64,000 nucleotides of DNA from NCBI GenBank assembly GCA_030583865.1, contig CP129479.1, positions 124,001 to 188,000 on the forward strand, read 5' to 3'. Both the position numbers and the translations under genes were made by a program. Position 1 is the first letter of the stretch. Each line of letters begins with the position of its first letter. Below, piece by piece: positions 34,711 through 45,659 of the stretch. Under the pieces are notes generated by a model. That model was not told the origin of the DNA. It did not search any database and worked only from the letters and a program-made list of their open reading frames with translations. This DNA comes from Thermodesulfobacteriota bacterium. GTDB lineage: Bacteria; Desulfobacterota; GWC2-55-46.

Positions 34711-37440
34711 CTATCCTACTATCTTCATCGTGACCTGGCGCTTGCCCTTGACTGGCATGGGGTGCCGTATCTCGGCCTGCGCTGCCGCGAGCCTTGCTAT
34801 GGGGACCCTGAAAGGAGAGCACGAGACGTAGTCGAAATAGTTCAGATGGCAGAACCGGACAGAATCCGGGTCGCCGCCGTGCTCGCCGCAGATGCCGATC
34901 TTGAGCTTCTCTTTCCTGGCCCTGCCCTTCATTATCGCGAGCTTCATGAGGAACCCGACCCCGTCCTGGTCTATGGACTGGAAGGGGTCGCCTTTCAGTA
35001 TGCCGGTCTTCTTCTCGTCTATGTAGTCGGGCAGGAACCTCCCGGCGTCGTCCCTCGACATGCCGAGGGTCATCTGCGTGAGGTCGTTCGTGCCGAATGA
35101 GAAAAAGTCCGCCTGCTCCGCTATCTGGTCGGCAAGGAGCGCGGCCCTCGGCACCTCGATCATGGTGCCGATGAGGAACTCCACGGTTATCTCCTGCTCC
35201 TTCATCACATCCGAGGCTATCTCCCTGGCCCTTGCCGCGAGTATCTGGAGCTCCTTGGCGTCTATTATGAGGGGGAGCATTATCTCCGGGAATACCTTTA
35301 TCCTCTTCCTCTTGCAGTCGCAGGCGGCCTCTATGATGGCGCGTACCTGCATGTCGAGTATCTCCCTGTAGGTGATAAGGAGCCTCGAGCCCCTGTGCCC
35401 GAGCATGGGGTTCGCCTCATGCAGGCGCTCTATCCTCCGCTTTACCTGGTGGAATGGCACGCCGAGCTTGCTCGCGAGCTGCTTCTGCTCGCTCTCGGTA
35501 TGGGGAACGAACTCATGGAGCGGCGGGTCTATGAGCCTTATGGTGACTGGTTTTCCGTCCATTGCCCTGAAGATGCCGACGAAGTCCTTCCTCTGGAAGG
35601 GCAGGAGCTCGTAGAGGGACTTTTTCCTGGTCTTCTGGTCTTCCGAGATTATCATCCGCTGGATGGCTAATCTCCGCTCCTCGGTATCGAAGAACATGTG
35701 CTCGGTCCTGCATAGGCCGATGCCCTCTGCCCCGAGCCTTATGGCGTTCTCGGCGTCGTATGGCGTATCCACGTTCGTCCGGACCTTGAGGCTCCGGGTC
35801 TCGTCAGCCCACCTCATGAGCGTGTGGTAGGCCTCGGGCAGCTCCGGCTTTATGAGGTTCATGGATGCCTTGAAGACCTCGCCAGTGGAGCCGTTTATGG
35901 TAAGGGGGTCGCCCTCCTTGAGGACGGTCTTCCCGACGGTGACGGTCTTGGCGTTATAGTCAATGTTCAGGTCCTCGCATCCTACTATGCAGCACTTGCC
36001 CCATCCCCTTGCGACGACCGCCGCGTGTGAGGTCTTGCCGCCGGTCGCGGTGAGGATCCCCTTGGCCGCGTGCATGCCGCCCACGTCCTCGGGGCTCGTC
36101 TCTTTCCTTACGAGGATCACGGCCTTGCCCTCGGCGGTCCGGTCCTCGGCGTCCTTGGCGGTAAATACGATCGAGCCGGTGGCCGCGCCGGGAACGGCGG
36201 CTATGCCTGTGGCAAAGAGGTTCTGCTGGAGCGTCTCTATCGGTATCTTGGGGTCTATTACGGGATAAAAAAGCCCTTCTATTTCCTTGTCGGAAATTCT
36301 GAGTATGGCGTCCTTCTTGGTTATGAGCTTCTCCTTCACCATGTTCACGGCGATCCTGAAGGCCGCCATGGGGGAGCGTTTCCCGGCCCTGGTCTGGAGG
36401 ATGTAGAGTTTGCCAGTCTCGATGGTGAACTCGATGTCCTGCATGTCCTTGTAGTGCCGTTCGAGCTTCTTCCTGACGTCAAGGAGCTCCTTGTACGCCT
36501 TCGGCATGAGCTTCTGGAGGTCCGAGAGGTGGAGCGGCGTCCTTATGCCGGCTACCACGTCCTCGCCCTGCGCGTTCATCAGGAGGTCGCCGTAAAAGAT
36601 GTTCTCGCCCGTATTCGGCTCCCTCGTGAAGCAGACGCCTGTGCCGGAGTTCTCGCCCATGTTGCCGAAGACCATCTGGACTATGTTCACGGCAGTGCCG
36701 CGCAGCCCGTTTATCTTCTCGACCCTCCTGTAGGTAACGGCTTTTTCCGCCATCCACGATCCGATGACCGCGTTTATCGCGCCCTCAAGCTGCTCATTTG
36801 GTTCCTGCGGGAAGGGCTTCTTCGTGTGCTCCTCGTAGACCTTCTTCAGGCGGGGTATGAGGACTTCCAGTTCCTGCTCGTTCACGTCCGTATCGAGCAC
36901 TGGACGGGACCTCGGTATGTGGAGCCTGAGCCTGCTCTTCCTGTCCTTTATGTCGTCGAACTCGTAGTCGAACCTGTGCCTCGGCACCCCCATCGCCGTA
37001 GAGCCGTACATGGTTATGAAGCGCCTGTAGGCGTCGAGTGCGAACCGGCGGTTCCCGGTCTTCTTCGCGAGCCCCTCGACCGAGGAGTCGTTAAGGCCGA
37101 GGTTGAGGATGGTCTCCATCATGCCGGGCATGGACCTTGCCGCGCCCGAGCGGACTGAGACGAGTAGCGGGTCCTCGGGGTCGCCGACCTTTTTGCCCGT
37201 AAGCCTCTCAAGCTTCTTGATATTCTTCTCAAGCTCGACGTGGAAGCCCTGGGGGTATTTACGGTCGTTCTTGTAGAAAAAGTCGCAGACCTCGGTGGTG
37301 ATGGTGAAGCCGGCAGGCACGGGAAGCCCGATGTTCGTCATCTCGGCGAGCCCCGCGCCCTTGCCGCCAAGGAGGTCTTTCATGTCCCCCCTGCCTTCGG
37401 CCTTTCCGCCGCCGAAAAAATAGACATATTTCTTGGCCAT
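34711..37440 (-). CDS. ppdK: Pyruvate, phosphate dikinase
   Basis: 909 residues. N-terminal ATP-grasp domain (LLGGKGAGLAEM, SVRSGAARSMPGMMETILNLGLND), central phosphohistidine domain with GGKTSHAAVVARGWGKCC (catalytic His and regulatory Thr), and C-terminal PEP/pyruvate barrel with GICGEHGGDP (catalytic Cys) and SFGTNDLTQMTLG. It interconverts pyruvate, ATP and phosphate with PEP, AMP and diphosphate, so glycolysis can run with a PPi-linked last step or in reverse. It diverges from gyrA. Confidence 0.98.
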   Translation of the reverse strand: MAKKYVYFFGGGKAEGRGDMKDLLGGKGAGLAEMTNIGLPVPAGFTITTEVCDFFYKNDRKYPQGFHVELEKNIKKLERLTGKKVGDPEDPLLVSVRSGAARSMPGMMETILNLGLNDSSVEGLAKKTGNRRFALDAYRRFITMYGSTAMGVPRHRFDYEFDDIKDRKSRLRLHIPRSRPVLDTDVNEQELEVLIPRLKKVYEEHTKKPFPQEPNEQLEGAINAVIGSWMAEKAVTYRRVEKINGLRGTAVNIVQMVFGNMGENSGTGVCFTREPNTGENIFYGDLLMNAQGEDVVAGIRTPLHLSDLQKLMPKAYKELLDVRKKLERHYKDMQDIEFTIETGKLYILQTRAGKRSPMAAFRIAVNMVKEKLITKKDAILRISDKEIEGLFYPVIDPKIPIETLQQNLFATGIAAVPGAATGSIVFTAKDAEDRTAEGKAVILVRKETSPEDVGGMHAAKGILTATGGKTSHAAVVARGWGKCCIVGCEDLNIDYNAKTVTVGKTVLKEGDPLTINGSTGEVFKASMNLIKPELPEAYHTLMRWADETRSLKVRTNVDTPYDAENAIRLGAEGIGLCRTEHMFFDTEERRLAIQRMIISEDQKTRKKSLYELLPFQRKDFVGIFRAMDGKPVTIRLIDPPLHEFVPHTESEQKQLASKLGVPFHQVKRRIERLHEANPMLGHRGSRLLITYREILDMQVRAIIEAACDCKRKRIKVFPEIMLPLIIDAKELQILAARAREIASDVMKEQEITVEFLIGTMIEVPRAALLADQIAEQADFFSFGTNDLTQMTLGMSRDDAGRFLPDYIDEKKTGILKGDPFQSIDQDGVGFLMKLAIMKGRARKEKLKIGICGEHGGDPDSVRFCHLNYFDYVSCSPFRVPIARLAAAQAEIRHPMPVKGKRQVTMKIVG

Positions 37441-37798
37441 AATAAGGTGTCCTCCGGTATATGTCGAAAGATTCAGTAGAGAGCTGGAGGGGAACCCGCC
37501 TCATCAAAGGTTTTGAAGGGGCTCCTGATTCAAAACATTGAGATTAGCAAAATTAACAGGGAATGTCATTAAAAATGGGTAAAAAAATACCGTATTAAAG
37601 CCCTGGCCGGGGCTGTCCCGGGGACCTGTTAAACTCCTTGACACACTTGCAAAACCTTCGGTATTATTTAATATTGACCCATTAAGTATACACCCTATTT
37701 CCACGCCTTGCACCCTGGGAAGCCTCGGTTCAGGTCCTTCGGCGGTTGTCCGGGGTGGAATTTCAATAGCATTTTTAAAGCTTTAGGGAAGAGGAAAA
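37441..37798. other. Divergent intergenic region of ppdK and gyrA
   Basis: 358 bp without a gene. A plus-strand promoter is annotated separately. The patch CCCTGGCCGGGGCTGTCCCGGGG (37602-37624) is GC-palindromic. A long A+T-rich tract near 37540-37600 probably holds the ppdK promoter, but no clear pair of boxes was found. Confidence 0.4.
37638..37667 (+). promoter_or_regulatory. Sigma-70 promoter of gyrA
   Basis: TTGACA (37638-37643) and TATTAT (37662-37667) with an 18-bp spacer, about 130 bp upstream of the gyrA start. Confidence 0.7.
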
Positions 37799-40246
37799 AT
37801 GGCACAGGAGCAAAGACCGGTCTATATAGAAGACGAGATGAAAAAGTCCTACCTGGACTACGCCATGTCGGTCATAATCGGCAGGGCGTTGCCGGACGTG
37901 AGGGACGGCCTTAAGCCGGTCCACAGGAGGATACTCTACGCCATGCACGAGATGGGGGTAGAGTGGAACAAGCCCTACAAAAAATCCGCCCGCGTGGTCG
38001 GTGACGTCATAGGCAAGTACCACCCCCACGGAGATTCCGCGGTCTACGACGCCATAACCAGGATGGTGCAGGACTTCTCGCTCCGGTACCCGCTCATAGA
38101 CGGCCAGGGCAACTTCGGCTCCATAGACGGCGACCCTCCGGCTGCCATGAGGTACACGGAAGTCAGGATGGCGAAGCTTGCAAGCGAGCTCCTGAAGGAC
38201 ATCGACAAGGAGACCGTCGATTTCCAGCCTAACTATGACGAGTCGCTCAAAGAGCCGATGGTGCTCCCAGCGGCCTTCCCCTGCCTGCTTGTGAACGGCT
38301 CATCCGGCATAGCGGTCGGCATGGCTACCAACATGCCGCCTCACAACCTCTCCGAAATAATAGACGCGCTCATCCATATAATCGGAAAGCCGGAGGCGAC
38401 CGTAAAGGAGCTGATGCAGCTCGTCCCGGGTCCGGACTTCCCGACAGCCGGGTTCATAAGCGGCAGGAAGGGCATAAGAGACGCCTACGAGACCGGGAGG
38501 GGAGTGCTTCAGCTCCGCGCAAAGGCCAGCATAGAGAAAAACCCCCGGACGGGCCGCCAGGCGATCGTCATAACCGAAATACCTTACCAGGTAAACAAGT
38601 CCAAGCTCATCGAGAGCATCGCCGAGCTTGTGCGCGAAAAGAAGGTCGAGGGCATCTCGGACGTCCGGGACGAGAGCGACCGCGAGGGCATGAGGATCGT
38701 GGTGGAATTGAAGAAGGACGAGGTCGCCGAGGTCATCCTCAACAACCTCTACCACCACACCCAGATGAAGACCTCCTTCGGAATAATAAACCTCGCTATA
38801 GTCGACGGCCAGCCCAGGGTCCTGCCCCTCAGCCAGCTCCTTAAGGAGTTCGTCCGGTTCAGGAAAGAGGTGGTCGCGAGGAGGACCGTATTCGAGCTAA
38901 GGAAGGCCCGCGAGCGGGCGCATATATTGGAGGGCCTGAAGATAGCCCTCGACAACCTTGACGCGGTCATAAAGCTCATACGCGCATCGAAGAGCCCGCA
39001 GGAGGCCAAGACCGGCCTTGTAAAGAACTTCAAGCTCTCGGAGATACAGGCCCAGGCCATCCTGGACATGAGGCTCCAGAGGCTTACGGCACTCGAAAGG
39101 GACAAGATAATAGAGGAGTACCGGGAGCTCCTCAAGCTCATAAAGATGCTCGAAGAGAGGCTCGCCAGCGAAAAGCTCCTCATGGCCGTGGTCGTCGACG
39201 AGTTGAAGGACATAAAGGAGAGGTTCGGAAGCGCCAGGCGTACCCAGATCGTGGACGAAGCCGGGGAGATAACCCTCGAGGACATCATCGCCGAAGAGGA
39301 CATGGTGGTCACCATAACGAGCGGCGGCTACATAAAGAGGAACCCCACCAGCCTTTTCAAGATCCAGAAGCGGGGCGGCAAGGGGAAGACCGGCATGACC
39401 ACCAAGGAAGAGGACTTTGTCTCGAACCTCTTCATAGCCTCGACCCACAGCCATATCCTCTTCTTCACGGACAAGGGCAAGGCCTACTCTCTCAAGGTCT
39501 ATGACATACCGCAGGCCGGGAGGGCGGCCAAGGGCAAGGCCATTGTGAATATCCTCAATATCGCCCAGGGCGAGCACATAACCGCCTTCCTTCCTGTCCG
39601 CGAGTTCAGGGAAGGAAACTTCATAACCATGGCGACCGCCCACGGGGTCATCAAGAAATCCGACCTCATGAGCTTTTCCCACATACGCTCGGGAGGGCTC
39701 ATAGCCGTGAGCCTCGACGAGGGCGACAGCCTCATCGCCGCGCGCCTGACCGACGGCAAGACAGACCTCTTCCTGGGCACCCGCCTCGGGCAGGCCATAA
39801 GGTTCCACGAGGACGAGGTGAGGGAGATGGGCCGCCAGGCCAGGGGCGTAAAGGGCATCAAGCTCGACGAGGGCGACCGCGTGGTCTCCATGGAGACAGT
39901 CGAGGAGAACTCGACCGTCCTTACCGTCACGGAGAACGGCCACGGGAAAAGGACCGAGTTCGCAGAGTACCGCGGCCAGGGCCGGGGCGGAAGCGGCCTC
40001 ATAAACATCAAGATAACCGAGAAGAACGGGCCCGTCGCAGGCATAGTCAAGGTGACCGACGCGGACGAGCTCATGATTTCCACGAGTTCCGGGAAGATAA
40101 TAAGGATAGCCATGAAGGACGTCCCGGTCATAGGCAGGAACACCCAGGGCGTCAAGCTCATGGACATCGAAAAAGGCGAGCATATATCCGGAATGGCCCC
40201 CATAGCCGAGAAGGACGATTCCGGCGAGGCGGAAGAAGAGGAGTGA
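37799..40246 (+). CDS. gyrA: DNA gyrase subunit A
   Basis: 815 residues. Breakage-reunion domain with [32 protein letters not shown] and the catalytic tyrosine in [14 protein letters not shown]; coiled-coil tower; C-terminal beta-pinwheel beginning with the GyrA box [10 protein letters not shown], which separates GyrA from ParC. The tail is acidic (ending EAEEEE). It introduces negative supercoils with GyrB, which is not in this window. GAAGAGG precedes the ATG. gpsA follows 70 bp later. Confidence 0.97.
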   Translation: MAQEQRPVYIEDEMKKSYLDYAMSVIIGRALPDVRDGLKPVHRRILYAMHEMGVEWNKPYKKSARVVGDVIGKYHPHGDSAVYDAITRMVQDFSLRYPLIDGQGNFGSIDGDPPAAMRYTEVRMAKLASELLKDIDKETVDFQPNYDESLKEPMVLPAAFPCLLVNGSSGIAVGMATNMPPHNLSEIIDALIHIIGKPEATVKELMQLVPGPDFPTAGFISGRKGIRDAYETGRGVLQLRAKASIEKNPRTGRQAIVITEIPYQVNKSKLIESIAELVREKKVEGISDVRDESDREGMRIVVELKKDEVAEVILNNLYHHTQMKTSFGIINLAIVDGQPRVLPLSQLLKEFVRFRKEVVARRTVFELRKARERAHILEGLKIALDNLDAVIKLIRASKSPQEAKTGLVKNFKLSEIQAQAILDMRLQRLTALERDKIIEEYRELLKLIKMLEERLASEKLLMAVVVDELKDIKERFGSARRTQIVDEAGEITLEDIIAEEDMVVTITSGGYIKRNPTSLFKIQKRGGKGKTGMTTKEEDFVSNLFIASTHSHILFFTDKGKAYSLKVYDIPQAGRAAKGKAIVNILNIAQGEHITAFLPVREFREGNFITMATAHGVIKKSDLMSFSHIRSGGLIAVSLDEGDSLIAARLTDGKTDLFLGTRLGQAIRFHEDEVREMGRQARGVKGIKLDEGDRVVSMETVEENSTVLTVTENGHGKRTEFAEYRGQGRGGSGLINIKITEKNGPVAGIVKVTDADELMISTSSGKIIRIAMKDVPVIGRNTQGVKLMDIEKGEHISGMAPIAEKDDSGEAEEEE

Positions 40247-40316
40247 GCCGCTTGGGTAACCGGGCCGGAATGCCGGGATTCGAGATGCCTGAGCGGGCCT
40301 TAAAAGGACGGGGCTG

Positions 40317-41312
40317 ATGGGACGGATTGCCGTGCTCGGGGCAGGGAGCTGGGGAACGACGCTCGCCCAGGTGCTGGCCCATAAGGGAAAAGACGTAAGC
40401 CTGTGGGCAAGGGAGGAAGAGGTCAGGGCCTCCATCGCCGAAAGGCGCGAGAACAGCATGTATTTGCCGGGGGTGGAGCTCTCTTCGGGCATAACTCCCT
40501 TCACGAGCATTGAAGAGGCCCTGGACGGCTCGGATTTCATCGTAAGCGTCATCCCTTCCCACGGCTTGAGGGGCGTATTTTCCGGGGCCAGGGGCTTTAT
40601 CCGGGACGGCGCACTCGTCGTTAGCGCCACCAAGGGCATAGAGGAAGGGAGCATGATGCCCCCTTCGGGTGTCATCTCCGAGGCCCTTTCAGGCAAGGCC
40701 TTTTCATTCGCGGTCCTCTCCGGACCCTCTTTCGCAAAAGAGGTTAGCCGCGCTCTCCCCGCGGCCCTGACCGCCGCATCCGCTTCCGTTGAGTCGGCCC
40801 GCAGGGTGCAGGACGAGTTCTCGACGAACTACTTCAGGGTCTATACTAACGACGACGTGACCGGCGTTGAGCTCGGCGGCGCTCTTAAGAACGTCGTTGC
40901 CGTGGCCTCGGGCATATCCGACGGGCTGGGGCTCGGCCACAACGCCAGGGCCGCGCTCATCACCCGGGGCCTTGCCGAGATGGCCCGCCTCGGCGTAAAG
41001 ATGGGCGCGCGTAAAGAGACCTTCTCGGGCCTCTCGGGCCTGGGGGACCTGGTCCTTACCTGCACAGGGCCCTTGAGCCGGAACTATTCGGTCGGAGTCT
41101 CGATAGGCAAAGGCGAGGCAATAGGCGACATCACGGGCCGCATGCTCGAGGTTGCCGAGGGCGTCAAGACCTCGCGGGCGACAAGGGAGCTTGCCTTGAG
41201 AAACGGGGTCGAGATGCCCATTGCCGAGGCGGTATACAGCGTTATCTACGAAGGAAAGCAGCCCAGGGAGGCTGTGCTCGATCTAATGGGCCGCGACCTC
41301 AAAGGCGAGTAG
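40317..41312 (+). CDS. gpsA: Glycerol-3-phosphate dehydrogenase [NAD(P)+]
   Basis: 331 residues. N-terminal dinucleotide fold IAVLGAGSWGTTLAQVLA, SATKGIEEGS, LSGPSFAKEV and the catalytic lysine in LGGALKNVVAVASGI, then GLSGLGDLVLTCTGPLSRN. It makes sn-glycerol 3-phosphate for phospholipids. Usual length. Same strand as gyrA and the sensor kinase. Confidence 0.98.
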   Translation: MGRIAVLGAGSWGTTLAQVLAHKGKDVSLWAREEEVRASIAERRENSMYLPGVELSSGITPFTSIEEALDGSDFIVSVIPSHGLRGVFSGARGFIRDGALVVSATKGIEEGSMMPPSGVISEALSGKAFSFAVLSGPSFAKEVSRALPAALTAASASVESARRVQDEFSTNYFRVYTNDDVTGVELGGALKNVVAVASGISDGLGLGHNARAALITRGLAEMARLGVKMGARKETFSGLSGLGDLVLTCTGPLSRNYSVGVSIGKGEAIGDITGRMLEVAEGVKTSRATRELALRNGVEMPIAEAVYSVIYEGKQPREAVLDLMGRDLKGE

Positions 41313-41516
41313 CATCCTCCTCTCCAGCAGCCCCTTTTTTTTCTACCCGGCCCATTCAAAATGGGCTAAAATATTCCAGCTTTCGTCCGATAAGAGTAGA
41401 TATCCAGAAAAGATAAAGCGCCTCTTCCGCGGTATTGATGGGAAAGTGCGCGTAAAATCAGCCTGAAAGGGGCCTCAGCGGGTCCGTTAGCCGAATCCCG
41501 GGCGCTCTGTATCGGT

Positions 41517-43877
41517 ATGCTCAAGAAAAGCCTACATTCCAGGATACTCGTCCTCATCATCGGGCTCATCACCATCGGCGTCGTCATCTCCATATACTGG
41601 GAAATCAGCAACAAGGAAAGGGAACTCCTGGAGGAGAAGCTCCGGGCATCCCGGTTCATGGCCCAGCCCATACTTACCGCCATATACGAGGACATGATAG
41701 AGGAGAGGGCGGACCTCGCGCGCCACCTGATAAACTCCTTGAGCAAGACGCCGGGCATCGAGAGCGTCTACATAGTGCGGAGCAACGGCGTTGAAGAGGC
41801 CTTCAAGGACCTTAAGACCATAAGGGCCGTAGAGAAGGAGTTCGGCGAGATACGGCCGGAATGGCTCGCGGGCCACCCCGACCTTGAGGAGAGCCCCCCG
41901 GCCAGGGGCGTCGGCAACCCCGAGTTCAGGGACGCGCTTGCGAAGTTCAGGAAGGACTGGCAGAGAGGCGAGGTATACTACATAGACAGGAGCGGTCCGG
42001 AGCCGCTCTTCACCTATCTTCAGCCGATTGAGAAGAAGCCCAAGTGCCAGAGCTGCCATGTGAGCGAGGACGCAAGGGGCATACTCGTCATAAGGACCCC
42101 GCTTTCCGACATGTACGGGATGCTCTCGCAAAGCAGGAACCAGTGGGTCCTCTCCGGCATCTTCGCAATAGGCGTTGGCGGGATACTCCTTTCGCTGCTC
42201 ATCCGCAAATCCATAACAGGCCCCATCAGGAAGAACGTCGAGATAATAAGGCGGATAGCCGACGGCGAGGCGGGCATAAACGAGCGGATAAAGGTCGAGG
42301 CCGAGGACGAGATAGGGTACCTGGCCACGGCCTTCAACAGCATGCTCGACTCCCTTGAGAAGAGGGCCGAGGAGAACACGAAGCTCTTCGGGCTCGTCAT
42401 GAAGAGCAAGGAGGAGTGGGTCGCCACCTTCGACGCCATCCAGGACCTCATCTCCATTCACGATAACGAGTACAAGATAATAAAGATAAACAAGGCGCTC
42501 GCCCGTAAGTTCAACTCCACGCCCGAGGAGCTCATAGGGAGGAAGTGCTACCAGCTCCTTTACTGCAGGCACGAGCAGAAGGAGATGTGCCCCCATTCGA
42601 GGACCCTTGCCACCGGCGAGGTGGCCAACGCCGAGGTGGAGGACCTGGTTTTCGAGGGCAGCTATAAGATTACCACCTTCCCGGTCTTCAACGCCGAGGG
42701 GAAGGTATGGGCGAGCGTGCACGTCGCCAGGGACATAACCCACGAGAAGCTCCTGCGCGAGCAGCTCCTGCACTCCGAGAAGCTATCGAGCCTCGGAAAG
42801 CTCGTCGCGGGCATAGCGCACGAGCTCAACAACCCCCTCATGGGCATCATGGGATTCAGCCAGATACTCATGGACACGCCCGGGGACAAGAAGCTCGACG
42901 ACATCAAGGACAAGCTCCGGAAGATCTACCACGAGTCGCTCAGGACCGCCAAGATAGTCCAGAACCTCCTTACCTTCGCCAGGGCCAAGAAGACCGAGAG
43001 GGAGTACCACAGCGTAAACGAGATAATAAGGCACACGATAGAGCTCAGGGAGTATTCGCTCAAGGCCAACAACATCCAGGTGGCGCTTAAGCTCGAGAAC
43101 GGGCTCCCGCGGACGATGGTCGACCTCTTCCAGATGCAGCAGGTCTTCATAAACATCATAAACAACGCCGAAGACGCGATGGTCGCGAAGAAGGGCAAGG
43201 GCAAGATAGAGATATCCACCCGTGTAGAGGGCAAGAGGATCGTAATCTCCTTCAAGGACGACGGGCCGGGGGTATCGAGAGACGTCATACACAAGGTCTT
43301 CGACCCGTTCTTCACTACCAAGGACGTGGGCAAGGGCACGGGCCTCGGCCTCTCCATAACCCACGGCATAGTGACGGAGCACGGCGGCTCCATAGACATC
43401 ACGAGCCCTGAGGAGGGAGGGGCCGTCGTGACCGTCGAGCTCCCGGTCGTCGAGATGGCGCAGTGGGCGGCAAAATCCGGGAAGCCCGCCGAGGCCGGGG
43501 ATGTATCGGCCTCGGGGAAAAAGGTCCTCATAGTAGACGACGAGAAGTCCATAAGGGAGACCCTCGAGGACATATTCACCCGGGAGGGCTACAGGGTCGA
43601 GACCGCGAGGGACGGAAGGGAAGCCCTTGACATCCTGGACAAGGAGAAAGTGGCCCTGGTCGTCACCGACCTCAAGATGCCGGGCTACGGCGGGACAGAC
43701 CTCTACGACAATATCCTCAAGAAGCACGCCTACCTTAAAGACAAGGTCATAATCCTCACCGGAGACGTCTTCAGCCAGGACGCGAAGGAATTCCTTTCCG
43801 GAAGCGGCTGCCCTTGCGTGTTGAAGCCCTTTGAGCCCAAAAAGCTCATAGAGCTCGCAAGGGAGCTCCTGAAATAG
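41517..43877 (+). CDS. Hybrid sensor histidine kinase with haem-c motif sensor domain
   Basis: 786 residues. Membrane span 1 (about 9-25), periplasmic domain (about 26-208) holding CQSCH (Cys177-x-x-Cys180-His181), a c-type haem attachment motif, span 2 (about 210-230), HAMP (about 231-285), a PAS domain (about 300-405) with cysteines in RKCYQLLYCRHEQKEMCPH, HisKA with His435 in AGIAHELNNPL, HATPase (DDGPGV, GKGTGLGLSIT) and a C-terminal receiver with Asp718 in VVTDLKMPG. It probably senses redox state or a gas through the haem and signals by phosphorelay. No separate output regulator is adjacent. Confidence 0.92.
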   Translation: MLKKSLHSRILVLIIGLITIGVVISIYWEISNKERELLEEKLRASRFMAQPILTAIYEDMIEERADLARHLINSLSKTPGIESVYIVRSNGVEEAFKDLKTIRAVEKEFGEIRPEWLAGHPDLEESPPARGVGNPEFRDALAKFRKDWQRGEVYYIDRSGPEPLFTYLQPIEKKPKCQSCHVSEDARGILVIRTPLSDMYGMLSQSRNQWVLSGIFAIGVGGILLSLLIRKSITGPIRKNVEIIRRIADGEAGINERIKVEAEDEIGYLATAFNSMLDSLEKRAEENTKLFGLVMKSKEEWVATFDAIQDLISIHDNEYKIIKINKALARKFNSTPEELIGRKCYQLLYCRHEQKEMCPHSRTLATGEVANAEVEDLVFEGSYKITTFPVFNAEGKVWASVHVARDITHEKLLREQLLHSEKLSSLGKLVAGIAHELNNPLMGIMGFSQILMDTPGDKKLDDIKDKLRKIYHESLRTAKIVQNLLTFARAKKTEREYHSVNEIIRHTIELREYSLKANNIQVALKLENGLPRTMVDLFQMQQVFINIINNAEDAMVAKKGKGKIEISTRVEGKRIVISFKDDGPGVSRDVIHKVFDPFFTTKDVGKGTGLGLSITHGIVTEHGGSIDITSPEEGGAVVTVELPVVEMAQWAAKSGKPAEAGDVSASGKKVLIVDDEKSIRETLEDIFTREGYRVETARDGREALDILDKEKVALVVTDLKMPGYGGTDLYDNILKKHAYLKDKVIILTGDVFSQDAKEFLSGSGCPCVLKPFEPKKLIELARELLK

Positions 43878-44297
43878 CTTTCACGTGAAATTATTCTGCT
43901 ATACTGATTGGGCAACCTCTAAAAATTGATCTTTTCCCCGGACCCTGGGTAGTTACGGGAAGCGGGTAAAATCTCCAATTTTCAGAGGTTCCCGGATAAA
44001 AGCCGGGTCCGACAGTGGACTCCGGAAACTCCCCTTGATGGAACAGGCCTGTTGTGTTAGAAGGTAAAGGGGCGGGAACCAATATTCCCACGGGGCAGGT
44101 CGTTTTCCCAGCCGGCAGACCGAAATCCAGATGGGCGGGACAGGCGGCGTAATGTAAAGACCTTTCCTGCGCCCTTTCGAACCACCCTTCAAAAGGCTTA
44201 GAGGCGCTGTTATCCCGGAAGATGTTCCGGTTTTGTAGCAGCCTTGAAATTATCCAAAAATATGGTTTGACCGGAAGCGGCGAAAGGAGGTTTTTCA
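43878..44297. other. Intergenic leader before the aldolase gene
   Basis: It contains the deleted family A copy (43910-43993). The remaining 300 bp are GC-mixed, with no coding signal and no riboswitch that I recognise. AAAGGAGG precedes the aldolase ATG. Confidence 0.4.
43910..43993 (+). repeat. Internally deleted copy of palindromic repeat family A
   Basis: 84 bp: left arm GGGCAACCTCTAAAAATTG through CTTTTCCCCGGACCCTGG, then a jump from GTAGTTACGGGAAGCGGG to AAAATCTCCAATTTTCAGAGGTTCCC. The central hairpin part is missing, while both outer arms remain and still pair. Confidence 0.85.
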
Positions 44298-45659
44298 ATG
44301 GAGTTCAAGTCCATCGGCAGTCTCTATGACGCCCTCAAGGGCGCCGTAAAGGAGGTCAGGGAAGGGGCGGTCGAGGTCCTCGACGAGAGGCTCGTGCGCG
44401 GCGCGGCCATAGACAGGCTCGTCTACAACGCCGTCTTCAGCTCAAATGGCGAGGTCCGGGACACCTCAAGAAAGCTTATAAAGTACATCGCGCTTGGGCT
44501 CGGCATACGCTCCGCCTCCATACAGGGCCTTTACGAGGCAATGGGCAGGGGCGAGTGCGGGGGCTTCACGGTCCCGGCCATAAACATCCGCGGCCTCACA
44601 TACGATACGGCCCGGGCCATATTCAGGTCGGCCCAGAGGAACAACTCGGCTACCTTCATATTCGAGATAGCGAAGAGCGAGATAGGATACACCGAGCAGA
44701 GGCCTGCCGAATACACGGCCTGCTGCCTGGCTGCCGCCATAAAAGAGGGGTGGAGGGGCCCGGTATTCCTCCAGGGCGACCACTTCCAGATAAACGCGAA
44801 GAAATACGTCCAGGACAGGGAAGCGGAGATACGGGACCTCAAGAAGCTCATAAAGGAGGCGATAGACGGGGGTTTCCTCAATATCGACATAGACGCCTCG
44901 ACCGTCGTGGACCTCTCGAAGCCCACCGTCACCGAGCAGCAGAGGCCGAACTTCGAGACCACCGCCGTCCTTACGGACTACATAAGGGAGAACGAGCCAA
45001 AGGGCGCGACCATCTCGGTCGGAGGCGAGATAGGCGAGGTCGGCGGAAAGAACTCGACCGAGGAAGAGCTTCGCGCCTTCATGGACGGCTTCCTTGCGGC
45101 CCTGCCAAAGGGCAGGAAGGGCATAAGCAAGATAAGCATACAGACCGGCACCTCTCACGGCGGGGTCGTGCTCCCGGACGGCACGATAGCGAAAGTGAAG
45201 GTGGACTTCGACACCATAGCGAGGCTCTCGAAGGTCGCGAGGGAGGCATATCAGCTCTCTGGTGTAGTCCAGCACGGCGCATCGACCCTTCCGGACGACG
45301 CCTTCGACCTCTTCACCAAGAACGGCGCCTCGGAGGTGCACCTCGCGACCGGCTTCCAGAACATAATCTACGACAACCCGGCCTTCCCCGAGGGGCTCAA
45401 GAAGGAGATTTACGCCCACCTTGCCGATAAGCACTCGGACGAAAGGAAGCCCGCGGACACCGAAGAGCAGTTCATCTATAAGACAAGGAAAAAGGGCTTC
45501 GGCCCGTTCAAGGAGAAGATCTGGACCCTCGACGAGGACAGGAAGAAGGCCATAGCAGATGAGACCGAGAAGAAACTCGACCTCTATTTCCGGACGCTCA
45601 ACGCGCGGAATACGAAAGACCTGGTCTCCAAGTACGTAAAGGCAACCTCTAAAAATTGA
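44298..45659 (+). CDS. Class II aldolase, long form
   Basis: 453 residues. The class II (zinc) aldolase fold shows FLQGDHFQINA (zinc His region), IDIDASTVVDL, SVGGEIGEVGG, QTGTSHGGVVLPDG and VVQHGASTLPDDAF. It is longer than ordinary fructose-bisphosphate aldolases, with an extra N-terminal helical part (about 1-85) and a C-terminal extension (about 375-453). Fructose-1,6-bisphosphate is the likely substrate, but tagatose-bisphosphate-type activity cannot be excluded. The last five residues (ATSKN) and the stop are read from the left end of repeat A, so the original C-terminus has been replaced. Confidence 0.85.
   Translation: MEFKSIGSLYDALKGAVKEVREGAVEVLDERLVRGAAIDRLVYNAVFSSNGEVRDTSRKLIKYIALGLGIRSASIQGLYEAMGRGECGGFTVPAINIRGLTYDTARAIFRSAQRNNSATFIFEIAKSEIGYTEQRPAEYTACCLAAAIKEGWRGPVFLQGDHFQINAKKYVQDREAEIRDLKKLIKEAIDGGFLNIDIDASTVVDLSKPTVTEQQRPNFETTAVLTDYIRENEPKGATISVGGEIGEVGGKNSTEEELRAFMDGFLAALPKGRKGISKISIQTGTSHGGVVLPDGTIAKVKVDFDTIARLSKVAREAYQLSGVVQHGASTLPDDAFDLFTKNGASEVHLATGFQNIIYDNPAFPEGLKKEIYAHLADKHSDERKPADTEEQFIYKTRKKGFGPFKEKIWTLDEDRKKAIADETEKKLDLYFRTLNARNTKDLVSKYVKATSKN

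Noticed and set aside
38897-40696. 599-codon antisense frame over gyrA and gpsA
   Set aside because: Both sense genes are certain; the antisense product is low-complexity and matches no family.
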